A DNA stretch of 64,000 nt, taken from contig JAGGNK010012114.1 in assembly GCA_017590115.1 (NCBI GenBank), positions 1,816,248-1,880,247 of the forward strand, written 5' to 3'. The DNA is from Montifringilla adamsi. Taxonomy: Eukaryota; Chordata; Aves; Passeriformes; Passeridae. Under the pieces are notes generated by a model that was not told the DNA's origin, did not search any database, and saw only the letters and a program-made list of their open reading frames with translations. Position 1 is the stretch's first letter, and the number at the start of each line of letters is the position of its first letter. Below are positions 1-11,880 of the stretch, one piece after another. Made by a program: the position numbers and the translations under genes.

Positions 1-1935
1 AATTTTTTTTTTAATTGTATGTTTAATGACCAAGTGGGAGAATCAGAAATAAAATACTGGAGAAATAACTTCTGTTTAAGCACAGAAGGGATGCCTTCTT
101 TAGTTGGGGATATGTTATAGTCAACCAAAAGCAACCAGTAAAGTTATGATACATATTGTACATATTCTTCTACTGCAGTGAGGTTAAAGCCTTCTACGGA
201 TTTAAGAAAGCATCAGCATCTATCCATCAGCTTGATTTGAAATGTAAGTTCCATCCACTAAAAACTGTGAGATTAACAGACTTCCATTCCCCAGAAAAAC
301 AGGGCCACCAGCAGAAAGTAACAGAATCAATAACAGATCAAAACCCTGAAACAACTCCATGCATTATACATTTTCAAGAATTAAAGCTGAATTAAAGCCT
401 ATTTTAAGACTTTAAGTAAATATGAGAAGCACATTTTCATATCAGTCATGACTATGAATATATAAAAAATAATGGGGTGAAAGTAAGATTAATTAAATTC
501 CTTCAGCATTGTTTTCAATAAAATTGCCACCTTAGAAAATAAAATTTCAGCTGTGAACCTACAGACTCCTTTAAAAAATAGCATCAATAATTTCATTTTT
601 GTGCTCCTTCACTTTATGAAATCAGCATAAGCCTGATGAATTTGAAGTCTTGGCAGAAGAATCTCCTATGGTTAAGTGACAAAATGTCACTGAATTTAGC
701 ATCCCTCTTCAAGAACGAAATCCCTCTCCACGTGTCCTCACACATTCAAAATCTTCATGTCTGCCCCATTTCTAATATCACAGTAACCAGTTTCTGACTG
801 CCTCATCTTCACACTGGAAAATCCTGGTTAAATAAATTTAAAAGAAGAATGCTTTTTAGCTTCATGTCAGTGTATCTGTGACCTTTTCCTTACTCTCTTC
901 TATCTTTAAGAGAAGGAAAAGCAGTTAGGATGCTTCTACCCAAACCCTTTTCCAGAAATACCAAATTCCTATGATATTTTCCTATTAACTTGATTTTGCT
1001 GACATAAAACATTGAAAAACTTGCTGCACACTATGCTAATAACTGAACTACATCACACAACTGTAATATGCAACAGCAGAGTTACATTACAAACTAATGA
1101 TGCCATTAAAGGAGTAAATGACCCAATTCTACATTAAAACTTAGCGTGTGCACAACAAACATTTCAAGTTTCAGCCTTCCTCAGTGGACCAACCACAGAA
1201 ATTAAGGATAAAGTGAAAAAACCATAAAACCTAATGCATTGACATTTTTAAACTCAGAATTGCCTTCTCGCATCAAAAATGTAACATGCTCTTTGAAATA
1301 GGACTGCTCTCAGCCTCAGCTGCTTATTTCAATGAGTGTCTTCACACTTCCATGTCTTCATTTAATCCCTTACAACATCACTAGTTAGGCTGTTAATATT
1401 TGATACTGGACCATCAGCCGACTTCAAGAGAAACATTACACTGAAATGAATGAGGCACAGGAGTGTAAGAATTCCACCTTCATTTCAAGCTAATGTTTGT
1501 CCTGTTTTGTTTACACACGGAAACTTCTCTCTGCATTTAAAAGTATTGATGAGCCTTTTTCCAACTGCTGCTGAAAGCTTACTTAGATTATTTATACTAA
1601 CTGAAAATGAATTTATACTATATAATGTATATATACTATATAAACAAAACAAATCTATTTATAAAGACTAAGAAATCACTACTATGCTTCCTGGTATTCT
1701 GTTCTAATTACTATGGACTAACCCACCTGACTAATGACAATTCATACCAGATAGCTATTCATTTTCCTGTAGATATATCCCAGTGGATAAACCTCCTCAG
1801 AAAAGGAAGATGTACAATGAAGATACAACACAACAAACAGACACATTGTGCCAAATCCATGTTCTTGCACCCACGCATGCACCTTTTCACACTCAGAGAA
1901 GCAGAGGAAGGAAAACAAAAACCAGCAAGTCTTAC
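1..1935 (-). other. SRFBP1: SRFBP1 intron 4 (partial)
   Basis: AT-rich intronic sequence downstream of exon 4 on the minus strand, running off the left edge. I looked on the minus strand for the next exon, which in human SRFBP1 encodes a conserved stretch around a Pro-Asp-Ser-Thr motif and a later His-Pro-Leu-Leu motif. No matching frame with splice sites was found, so exon 5 probably lies outside the window. No repeat was recognised here. The short open frames present look like chance frames. Confidence 0.75.
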
Positions 1936-2007
1936 CTTTTTGCAGACACTTTCAAAATTAACTTCTGTCCTAAGAGCAAGTCTGGTAACTTCATCTGGTT
2001 TTATTTC
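1936..2007 (-). CDS. SRFBP1: SRFBP1 coding exon 4
   Basis: A 72-base exon of 24 whole codons, phase 0 at both ends. The acceptor reads TCTACAG and the donor GTAAGA on the minus strand. It encodes a peptide beginning E-I-K-P-D and ending N-F-E-S-V-C-K-K. This lines up without gaps with the human SRFBP1 segment E-L-K-P-D ... N-F-E-K-I-F-K-K, which directly follows the exon 3 segment. SRFBP1 is a nuclear and perinuclear cofactor of serum response factor. Its family also contains yeast Bud22, a small-subunit ribosome biogenesis factor. This segment lies in the conserved N-terminal BUD22-like region. Position, phase and similarity agree; the call is mine from recalled human sequence, not from a search. 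Confidence 0.93.
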
Positions 2008-3177
2008 CTGTAGATGAAAGATAAATTTATTCTGCTTATGATCAGACTATATGAAGTCTTACCTTCCTTATAAACAGTCTAATCATGGCACCTCTCTCAT
2101 CTCTTAAAGGAAGAAAATCAGCTCATTATATGGCCAAGTTTTTAGTGTTTATGTAAACACTACATTTATACTGACTGACCTTTTCAAAACACTACCTTAT
2201 AATTAATCTGACTGCATATACTAGTGCTGAAGGCAATAGGGCTTTTTCAACAGCAAAGTATGTAGAATGCGTGGTTTCATTCGCAGAAATATTTTAATTG
2301 TTCTTATTGTTGTACTACAAATAAACTTCGGAACACCTTGAATTCCCAACTTATCTTCTGATGAAGCTACGTCTCATCAACATACATGAATATGTAAGTT
2401 AAAGACAATGAAAATGAAGCTGAGATGAAAAAAATACTATGGTTTTTTTTCTAAAGAGATTGACTGAACATGCAGCTTGCATTTGTGGACTTAAGCATTT
2501 GCACTGGCAGCTGAAATAGAGGAATGAAAATTCTGGACAGTGGATTTTGTTAAAAGCTGAATATTTTACAAAGCATGCTCCCACGACAGATTTCTTGCTA
2601 TTTTAAGATACATGCTTTATGTAGGTTGTATTACAAAATGCTCTATTAACCTCACCAAATGAATTAATTGAACATTATTTTCCTCCTAGAACAGTGCAAC
2701 AAAAAGTCATGTTGCATACCAGTTAGTTTCCCAGATAGCCATTTCAAAAGCAGTCCAACTATTCTTATGCCAGATCCAAATAACATCACCACATTTTGAA
2801 AAGTTAAAATTCTCTACAAAGTAACTTAGTTCTTCTGATAGCTATCATGTTCAACAACTATATTGTATTTGTTAATTTCTTTCTTTCCCTGTTTAAGAAT
2901 TCTTGAAGCAGTCTGTAAATTTCCTTAGACATAATTTCAGGAAGAACCAAGTAGCTTACCTTCTTATAAAAGGTCATACCTTGCATCTCAAAACCTTATG
3001 TGTTTCTTCTTTGTATAGATAAGATACTTTACAGACACCTGCAATTTATCTATTTATTTATTAAGAGTTTCATATGACTTAAAAGTGTAAACAATTATCT
3101 ACTAACAGGAAAAAAGTAACAGAACTCAGTTAAATTAACAATAACAACGAAAAAAAAAAATCTCTTTTTTTGAATGT

Positions 3178-3365
3178 CAGAAGAACTTCCTGACAATAAG
3201 ATCTAAAACTCTGCAAAATCATCTCCCAAAGGTACTAGTGGAAGCCCAATCACTTAGGGGACAGGATCCACACTGGAAAAACACTGGTGGATGTAGGAAA
3301 CAATCTTCTACTGGCAGATGAACAATTGGATGACCTAATAGAGATGGAAAAGACCTATGATTCAG
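3178..3365 (+). repeat. Old, degraded CR1 LINE 3' fragment
   Basis: The plus strand reads like the ancient amniote CR1 3' region. It has the landmarks GAACTTCCTGACA, CATCTCCCAAAGG, GTGGAAGCCCAATCACTT and GGATGACCTAATAG, ending near CTATGATTC. It is more diverged than the other CR1 copies in the window, suggesting an insertion that predates modern bird orders. No open reverse transcriptase frame remains. The orientation opposes SRFBP1 transcription. Family assignment is from memory of consensus landmarks; the subfamily is not determined. Confidence 0.65.
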
Positions 3366-4129
3366 TTTTCCATGCCTTCCCAAAGCGTTTCACAGATGGT
3401 GAAAGTAGGACACGTTGGTTAAGTGACATGCTTACTGTCACATAGGTTAGGAGTCACGAATGAAGCTCTCTAACCCAATACTTTTTACTAAATCAAGCTG
3501 TTGGTTTATGAAAAAAGAACAAAAAGACAAAAAAAGATAATTCCTATGATCTTCATCCCAAAGAAAACTGCCTATTTCCTGTCTCCTTAAGATTTAAAAT
3601 GCTGCAACAGAGTTCAGGGCAGAGGCAGACAAACTTCAGCAATCCCTCCATGAGAATGTCAGAAGTTTAATTTTGATAAGACAATATTGCAGAATTCCCA
3701 GGACATTGCAGAATCATGAATAATACTGAAGAATGAATTACACTTTGGAATGTGAAGTCATTAAAGCCACACTGAAATGCCTAGGATACAAAATGAGGCC
3801 AAGAACCTTCCGTTCAGGCTTAAATCCCCAACTTTATAAATTATCTCCTTCACTTCTCCTAGACTTAAGGCAAACTAAGCATTTTTGACTTACACATTCT
3901 TCCACAGAACCTTGGTTTTGTAAATGTATCACATTAGTCAAGTTACTGTAGTAAATACATGTTTATTCTGTCTCTATTAATGGTCAGCAACATAATAGAA
4001 CAGAAAAAGAAATAGTGCTATTTTTATACAGTTTTCTCAACTTTGAGATGCACGTGACTCACAAGGAAAATCTTAGTACTGAATATCCATTATGGAACCT
4101 TCTTTCCAATTATGCTAAGGGATGTTATA

Positions 4130-5870
4130 AATGGATGCCCCCTCCAGCATCTTTGAGGCCCATCCAGGGATTCCTCCTGCCCTGACGCTGGTGAGATCCA
4201 CAGGTGTCTGGCCTAGGTCCATATATTTAGCAGTTGCTTTCTTATTGACATGTTCAACCAGCAGAGAAGCTCAGCTTCACAGGATGTAGCACTCTCAGGA
4301 CTCACACGAACTTCAGTAGAGCCAGCCAAGACCTCTCCCTTCTTTTCTCATCAGGACTGAAGTTCACTATCGAGAGCATGCCACCTCCCACCACCTCAAA
4401 ATGCACAAATGCGTGAGGACTTGTGGGTCCCTCAGTAGCAGCACAGCTTATGCTTCTGTCCATCTAATACCCCTTGGCCTGGGCCATAGCTCTTGTGCCC
4501 CCCCATGGGCCTCCCACTTGCTGGCTGGCAGCGAGTCACCAGAAGGTAGATGCACACACTCACCTTACAGGCACCAGCAAGGGCCCTCTGGCCACCTGAT
4601 ATCCCTTCCCAGATCACAGAACCACAGAACACAAAATGGTTAGAAGAGGCCACAAAGATCCTCTAGTTCCAACGCCCACCATGGGCAGGGGTACCTTCCA
4701 CTAGACAAGGTTGCCCAGGGCCCATTCAACCTGGCCTTGAACATTCCCAGGGATGGGGTATCCACAGATTTGGGTAACATGTGCCAGCACCTCACCACCC
4801 TGACAAAAAGGAATTTCTTCTTAATATCTAACCCCAATCTATCTCAGTTTAAAGCTATTACCCTATGTCCTATCACTACATGGCCTTGTAAAAAGTCCCA
4901 CTCCCACACACTGCTACTCCAGTTTGAGGTTTGCTAGTGAACTGCACATGCCAAAGAGACACACACGTGGGGTCAAAGCACATGAGTATTAGACAGTCTG
5001 CCTGTCCCATCAGCAGTAGCACGGGCACACAGGCTGTGACCAGCAGCTCAGTCCAGATGTGCCAAGAGCCTCACTCACCCCAGCATGACTTGCTCGCTCC
5101 AGTCTCACCCGCAGATGCACATAGGACACACACTGCCTGTCCTCCCTGACAGTGCATATGCTGTTACTGCTCCTGTGCCTGGAGCTGAGACCCCCACTGC
5201 GCTGACACCACAGGCTTGGGGCACCTACACTCCTGCCCTGACTCTTGCTGCTTGCCCCATACCCTCAGCAGCTGGCACCTAGTCCTTACAGCACTTGCCG
5301 GCAGGGGACAAAGAGGTGAAATTACAAACAGGTAAGAAAAGAAAAAAATGTCAAGATGACACTGGGAAGAGGTGGCAAAGGCGTGGCAGCAGCAGGACCA
5401 GCCTGACTCAATTTTTGCAACAGTGTGGGGACTGATGCTCCTCCAGTCATTCACTGCTCAGGCAGCTGCTCCAGTGCGCAGTGGAGCAATGTCAGGAGAA
5501 CTGACCTGTCAGCCAGTTGGATCCTAGCTGCAGATGATCAGGCCTTGGCCTGAGACTAAGATGAATAAACAGGGTGCGAAAAGCTACTGGACATAAGAAA
5601 GCTGGATGTGACAGACAATGCAAGAAGCTGCAGAATGGCTGTACAGATCATCAGGGCAGAGTTACACAAAAACCAGACAAGCTCCATGGAAAGGTGGAAT
5701 ATGGGGCAGACTTCAGGGGTGGACATCCTCCAAGGTACTAAGGTAATTGAACTATTAATATTAAATGAAGCCAACACTGCATACAGAGTTACACTGAAAC
5801 ACCAAATTTGTGGAAAAAGTAACTATGGGTGGGCAAAGACTGGCCTAAGCTGGGGGAAGTGAGCACTGGA
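4130..5870. repeat. GC-richer, repeat-like block interrupted by a CR1
   Basis: Base composition changes from the AT-rich intron to a C-rich, roughly 50% GC stretch without CpG enrichment, on both sides of the CR1 at 4613-4902. Short open frames on both strands follow from the lower AT content and resemble no protein I know. The texture suggests an older repeat, perhaps an endogenous retrovirus internal fragment, into which the CR1 inserted. No LTR ends, target-site duplication or retroviral motif could be pinned down, so the identity stays open. Confidence 0.35.
4613..4902 (-). mobile_element. CR1 LINE 3' end, minus orientation
   Basis: The reverse complement matches the CR1 3' tail: the segment near the AGTCCC landmark, the TTTAAACTGA landmark, the GGTGGTGAGG block, the CAAGGCCAGGTTGAATGGGC block and the CCATGGTGGGCG block, then a degenerate terminal repeat of the TCTGTG type at the left end. 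It is 5'-truncated, as usual for CR1, and has no complete reverse transcriptase. It lies in the same orientation as SRFBP1 within intron 3. Confidence 0.88.
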
Positions 5871-7808
5871 GCACAGGAAGGGGTGGTTGTGGGGCAGGCA
5901 ATCATCTCTGAACAGAGTACTGGAGGCAGCAAGCTCACCTCAGTACTTACAGAAACTCAGAACAGCAATGTTAGTAGATTTTTTTTTTAATAAACCATAA
6001 CTGTCTTACACAGAAAGACAAGACTATATTGAAGAGAAGTATGTCAAACGTAAATGGTATGTGAAAATAGGATTTCATACTTATATTGATTATGGCTGCT
6101 CAGATGACACTTTATCCAAGTGATACTGAGTAAGATAGAGGTTCTAACCTAAAAGGCATGGAAATGTAATTTATTAAATAGCCTCTGGAAGACAGCAAAA
6201 CCAAAAACACTTGCTGTCAAATGAGGCTTCAACACATCTCAGAAATGCAAGATTTTTCATACAAAATGTATTCCCAGCTATGCTGTCTCAGGCAGTTTTA
6301 GATTACTCAGAAAAAAACCCCAGGCTGCCAGTGGCCTGTGGAAGCAATTTAAGAGTCCTCAGACTACTAAAAAGACATAATTTCAATTTTGTTTTGACTA
6401 GTATTTTTTGTTTACCTTTATCATAAAATCCATTACTTCTCATCATTATTTTCTGACATTTTCTTAGCTGTGCAAGTTTTAAGACCTTCCATATGAAAAG
6501 ATGATTTTCATCATAAAATGCTGAAACTTCTACAAAAAAAGTAATGGAATAAAGGCATATAGAAATAGAAACAGAACACTCCTACCAAAAGTCATATTTC
6601 TGGTGAAATCTCAGGTATAGTTTGCTACCCATTTAATACACTTCCAGCTTTTAAAACATAACCATAATCTTTACTCTTACACCAGTGTTTGAGACTATTT
6701 CCTAACAAAGTTTCTTATATTTTTCCAGAGCATTCAGTCTCATTTTGCTACTTTCTGTCATTTTTCTAGGTTGCTTATAGGGAGAAAGGTATAAGAGAAA
6801 AAATTCCAGAACACTTTTTTAGCTTTTCTTTCCCTAAAATTTAATCCCTCTATATCTTCTTGTCATAACCAATTTGCTCTGCTGAGTCTTCAGAAGTTCA
6901 GTATTTTAGTCATTCAGAACAAAAGTAGTCTTAGACTTACGGGTAAGCATTACCATTGTGAAAATATACAAAAATGGGATATCTTCAAAGTAGTGAAATA
7001 AATCAGCCATGTCTCATCTGAAAGCTTATCCAGCTTCCAAAAAGAAACTAAATCCATTCTAAGAGCACAAATTTTTTAAGTTGCAAAGGCATGCTTTCCA
7101 GAAATGCAGTGCTGTAACTGATTATTATCAAACTGATTATGAAGAAAAAGAATACCTTCTTCTCCTAGCAGTTTATAAATCCAAATCCCTTGTCAGTAGC
7201 TGTGACCTAAATACATACACAAGAATTTCCATTGTAAGTCACATTAGTGGACCACTACACCAAAGTAAATGGCACTCTGCCTATACAAAAAAATAAAATA
7301 AATAAATCCCAAACCTCTATCTCCTGAAGTCCCCATTTTACTAGATGTACAACCAAGATGAAAAGGACTACCAGAATAAGAATTTGGTTAAAATTAATAA
7401 ACAGAATAAAAAAAATTGTTCTGATAAGTAAAATATTACATTGTCTAGTTAAGTGTGGCTTAAGCTTATTATCAAGTTTATTAAACAAATCAGGGCTACA
7501 CTGACTTACGTGCTTTATTATAAAATCCCTATGTAATTTTATCACAGACAGAGCTAAGAATTTTCAACTAGATGCCTAACTTACTGCCAGTGTTTATAAA
7601 CTATTAGTAAAACACCTCTCAAGCTCTTTTCTGAGTAATTAGATATCCTGAACTTCATCTACCACAGAATAAAAGTTTAAAGATATATAAGGTCTCTAAG
7701 TATCTTTTGTATTTGCTCTCATTTTTTAACTACAACTTTTAAAACAGGAATAAAATGGGAAGCAGTATCTTTCTTGGTAATATCTCACGGAAGAAGAGAA
7801 GTCTGATC

Positions 7809-7913
7809 CTAGACAAAGAGTCTTAGCCCTGGAAATTTCATCTTCCATTTGGCTTTAGTTTTTTCCTCAATGGAATCCAGGCAATCCAGGTCACTCTCAT
7901 CTTTATCCATCAC
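7809..7913 (-). other. Possible alternative terminal exon of SRFBP1
   Basis: On the minus strand an acceptor (AATTTACAG) at 7914-7922 is followed directly by 34 open codons and a TAG stop at 7809-7811. The frame is phase 0, the phase in which exon 3 ends, so splicing exon 3 to this segment would keep the reading frame. The peptide starts V-M-D-K-D-E-S-D and is acidic, then lysine-rich. An AATAAA sits on the same strand at 7514-7519, about 290 bases downstream. All of this could be chance in 20 kb of intron, and I know no SRFBP1 isoform with this ending. Confidence 0.2.
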
Positions 7914-8295
7914 CTGTAAATTACATAAAATCCTTCCAGAGAGGCCTGCTGATTTGTCCCAAATTTCCCCAACTGTACTCTGATGACAGGTAAACTGAGA
8001 ACACTGTACTTGCTACTTGTTTGCAACTGCACCTTCTACAGTAAAGCATTTTTCACCTGAGAACTTGCTTTTGTTTTAATGATTTCCTGCTTTGCTGACT
8101 GTGACAGTTTCCAGTAAAAATTTATCCTCCCAGCTGAATGACAACGTGAGAATGCCCAAGTGGTGCAATTGCTCAGTTTATTTTACTTGGTGCGAAGAAA
8201 CAGATTGGATAATCATTAAGATGTTGCATTCATTGCATTTCTAAAGCAAGACCTACCATTGCCTCCTTTTGCAGCAGACACATCTGTGGATGTGA

Positions 8296-8619
8296 AAGCA
8301 TTACATATTTACCAGGAGTTTCCTGCTGAGAAGGACTGAGGTTTTCAATCCACAAATGAGAATCCCAGTGGGGGCCAGTAACAGTCTCATGAGAGGTAGA
8401 TTGACTCGACAGGAAGTCCAGGATGGTGCTGTGAGGGCCATCTCTGTCATAGGTCTGAAGCTGACTGATGTCCAGAAAATTATGAAGACTGCCAAGTCAC
8501 TTGTTAAGAATACTGTAATACTTCATGAATCTATACCTATGCATCTCCATGCTAAAAACTTTCCTGTCAGTTTTTTTTTTTTTAATTGTCATTGGGAAAA
8601 AGCCTGCACTCACCTATCC
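8296..8619 (+). other. Unidentified coding-like open frame, plus strand
   Basis: A 108-codon stop-to-stop frame, with its first ATG at 8356. The central part (about 8314-8505) is near 50% GC in an AT-rich intron. It uses codons typical of vertebrate exons (GTG, CTG, AAG, GCC, ATC) and reads as a plausible soluble peptide with segments such as GRLTRQEVQDGAVRAISV and GLKLTDVQKIMKTAKSLV. TTTACCAG at 8308-8315 could be an acceptor, and weak donors (CTT|GTTAAG, ACT|GTAATA) follow. I do not recognise the protein. It could be an exon of an antisense transcript, a retrocopy fragment, a transposon piece or chance. The minus strand is also open across much of it. Confidence 0.25.
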
Positions 8620-11539
8620 TGAAAGAGTCAGCTGACTTGCTGGCCCATGCAGCTGAAATAGGGACTTGCTCTTGGAGCTCTTGGGTGAACCACACTTGGG
8701 GCTAAGGGCAGAGGATGTGCTGGCAAACATCAGCACTTCAGCTGCCCTCTGTTACCACAATCCATTCATACCACATAGGGAAGGGCTTTGCTGTGCCTAC
8801 TAAGACACAATGCTGGACTTAAATAAAATACCATTAAACCCATTTTTTTTTAATACTCAAAAAAGACAAACATCTACAAAGTTCTTAGGAAAATAAATAA
8901 AAGACAAGTTATATCTAACTTACGCTAAGGTTAAAGATCTCTCTGCCTCATTCAGTTTGACTTGCCATACTTCCTGGCAAGACAACATTTAGGATTTTCA
9001 ATGTTTGTGCACATTTATGCCAGAGCCTACGCCTTTCAGACAGAAAAAATAAAGGATTCTAGTTTTGGGAGCTATATTCAGTATTTCTTTGGTGACTCAC
9101 TGGCATAAATTCTTGCTTTTCAAATTACAGAAGGACACAAAATCTAAGTGGTGCTATCACGTGAATCTTCTTAAAAAACACAGGGCTCTACTGTGTAGTA
9201 AGAAACCATAAAAGACAGTAACTAAGCACTGTGGGGTGCATGTGTTTGGGAAGACCTTTTTATCTAATGCAATGTAATACAGTGACAAAGTAAAGACTGT
9301 GTGATGAGGCATATGTGCAGTCAAAATTAATATAAACAAAACAAATCAGCATATTACTACTTAAATTAAATGTACTCTTTATTCTAAGAAAATCAGATGC
9401 CACATTATAATGTGGGGTAGGAATGTCTTTCTGACTAACAATGCTCTGCGTGTTGTGGAAGTGTCTTTTCATTATCAAAGACATATATGCACTAACAGAT
9501 TTCAAAGAGGAATCTATTAGTACTTGAATAAATACTATTTCAGAAGTCTGCACATATTCAGAAGCAATATATTCTTTTAATAAATAACTTCAAGGACTTA
9601 GCCTTTGCTAAGCTTACAGTCAATGCAGCAAGTCTGATAAATGTCTGGAAATATATGTATGTAGAAATGTAGCTTTCCATTAAAGTCCAGTTTTACTGTA
9701 CACACCTGTGTCATAAAGGACAGACAACTACAGCAAAGCAAAAGCACAGCAACAAAAACATATTCAATGGACTTTTTAAAAAATTATTTGTTTCACCAGT
9801 ATAGCCAACACAGCTTTTGCCAGTGACCTGACTGGATGACTTGGTTCTGTATCACCATATCCTGAAAAAGAGAGGTTTTATCCAGTAGAAATGAATACAT
9901 TTTCTCTCTAATGGGAGAGACAGGTTAAGTGAATTATAATTTAAATACACTCCCCTGGATCACTTGGGTTTAAGATTATTATGATGTTCAAAAGTAATTA
10001 GAGAGTTTTTAATTCATAATTTATCAAAAATCTGTATTACAAAGAGAAAGAAAAGTATAAGAATTAACGGTTCTACAGTTTCTAATTTTCCTGATGTATG
10101 CACCAAAGACATTTAATGTATTTTTAATGACTTTGCATATTTCATCTACTGCCTAAAATTTTCAAATTGAATTTATGTTGCTTTACCTGGTCTTGGATCT
10201 TAATATAAGACACTTCAAAATAAAAAACTAATCTTTCTTGAAATCATTAATTTTCAACCTTGTTGGGTTAATAACAACTTGGACAGAAATACTACAAAAC
10301 AGATTAAGAAAAAAAAATGGTAATATTTAATTCATATTTTAAAATAACAAAACCAAAGGTGTCACTAGAGGAAATTACCAGAATACAACTTCCCAAAAAA
10401 ATCAGAAGCTTAGGAATCACCTCACTTTAGATGAACAAAGAACAAGTGATTTTGATGCAAATTAACTGTACCTAACCATTCCAAAAAAAAAAAAAAGAAA
10501 ATAAAAAGAATACTCCAAAATCACAGTTAATCATTGGGAATTTAAGAATGTACTTCAAGGGGAACTTGTCTAGCAATTGTTCTTTTTGTAAACTACACTG
10601 GTGTCAGGTTTTTGCTGGCACCAGTTTTAAACATTACTAAATGTCTACAGTATTGCTGTCTCAGTTTAGATCCAAGTGAAATTCAGTGTTAACCTGTGAA
10701 TTTTCATCTAATAAGTTTCACAATACAAAATGTTATAGTTTTCTGGGTTTGTTGTTTTCTGGAAAATTAAAGTTACAAAAATACCCATCTAATCAATCGA
10801 CTCCATATTCTTATAAACACAGTTTTGCACAAATGGTTAACTTCCTCAAGCTAAACACCCTCATTCTTCTATGCTGCATAACCTCTTCTAAAAGCAGAAC
10901 AAGCAGCTGAGGGAAAGACTACTTATTCACACTTTAATAACAAAACAAGATGAATAAAACAACTCCCAAAAAGAACACTTAACATGGTTAATTGTTTGAG
11001 CTCTTGTAAAATACCCAAACTTTATTTGGCAAGTATAGGCCACTCTTTTCTGCCACGTTTATAAACTAATTTAATATTTCAAGAGGTATGCAAGTCAAAT
11101 GCCAGCAATTACATCAGTCTACTGAGATGAACACTGTGAACTTGGCATTTTATTCTGTCAATTAGATTAAACGAATTGTTTCATTTTGGAGGTTCACATC
11201 TGATTCAGTAGTCACAATCAGAGAGCAGTCACTGTTTTCACCACGGCAGACAGAGAGCAATTAGCCAGTCTGCAATCTTGTGACAATTTCAGAAGTAGAA
11301 GATATTATGAAAGTAATCTACAAGCATATAAATATGACAAAAAAGAGAAGTAAAACAAGCTTAGAAGCACAGCAAGCATGATGCCAAAAATTATCATTAT
11401 TCGAATATTCCTTTTTCTTCAAACATCCCTTAGTTCTGAATGTCAGCGTTCCCTTGCACTGTAATGCAATCTGCAATTTCATTGTACTGACACACTTTGT
11501 TCCACAGCGCTTTCCTAATATTGAAATAACAACCACATG

Positions 11540-11880
11540 CGACTCGAGGGTTAACACATTTCCACGCAGCCCTGCGCTGGCTGGAAGTGCCGGGGGTTTT
11601 GAGTTACTATCCGCGGCATTCGGCGCGGCTGCCAGCAGCGGCGCGGGCTGCCAGCGGCGCGGCCGCAGCGAGCGGCAGAAGGCAGCGCCGCCTGCCCGAG
11701 GCGCGGGGCACGCCTGGCGCGGCGCCCCGCTCCGCCCCTCCGCCCGGCAGCGCAGAGCCAGCGAGGCGCCACCGAGGCAGCCAGCGAAAGGCCGTGCTGG
11801 GTGCTCACAGCATTCCCAAACAACAAGATAGTGACTGACAAATGGGTGCAATCCGCGTAATAACCCCCCACCCGCTAGGT
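11540..11880. promoter_or_regulatory. Intronic CpG island
   Basis: A sharply bounded GC-rich block with many CpG dinucleotides, centred at 11.60-11.78 kb, inside AT-rich intron 3. It contains repeated GCGC and GCCGC words and CCGCCCCTCCGCCC (Sp1-like) near 11.73-11.74 kb. Such islands in birds usually mark promoters. No first exon with a convincing start codon and donor was identified on either strand. The long open frames across it (about 80-230 codons, both strands) reflect the scarcity of stop codons in GC-rich DNA and resemble no protein I know. It could be an alternative SRFBP1 promoter, a non-coding RNA promoter or an orphan island. Confidence 0.7.
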
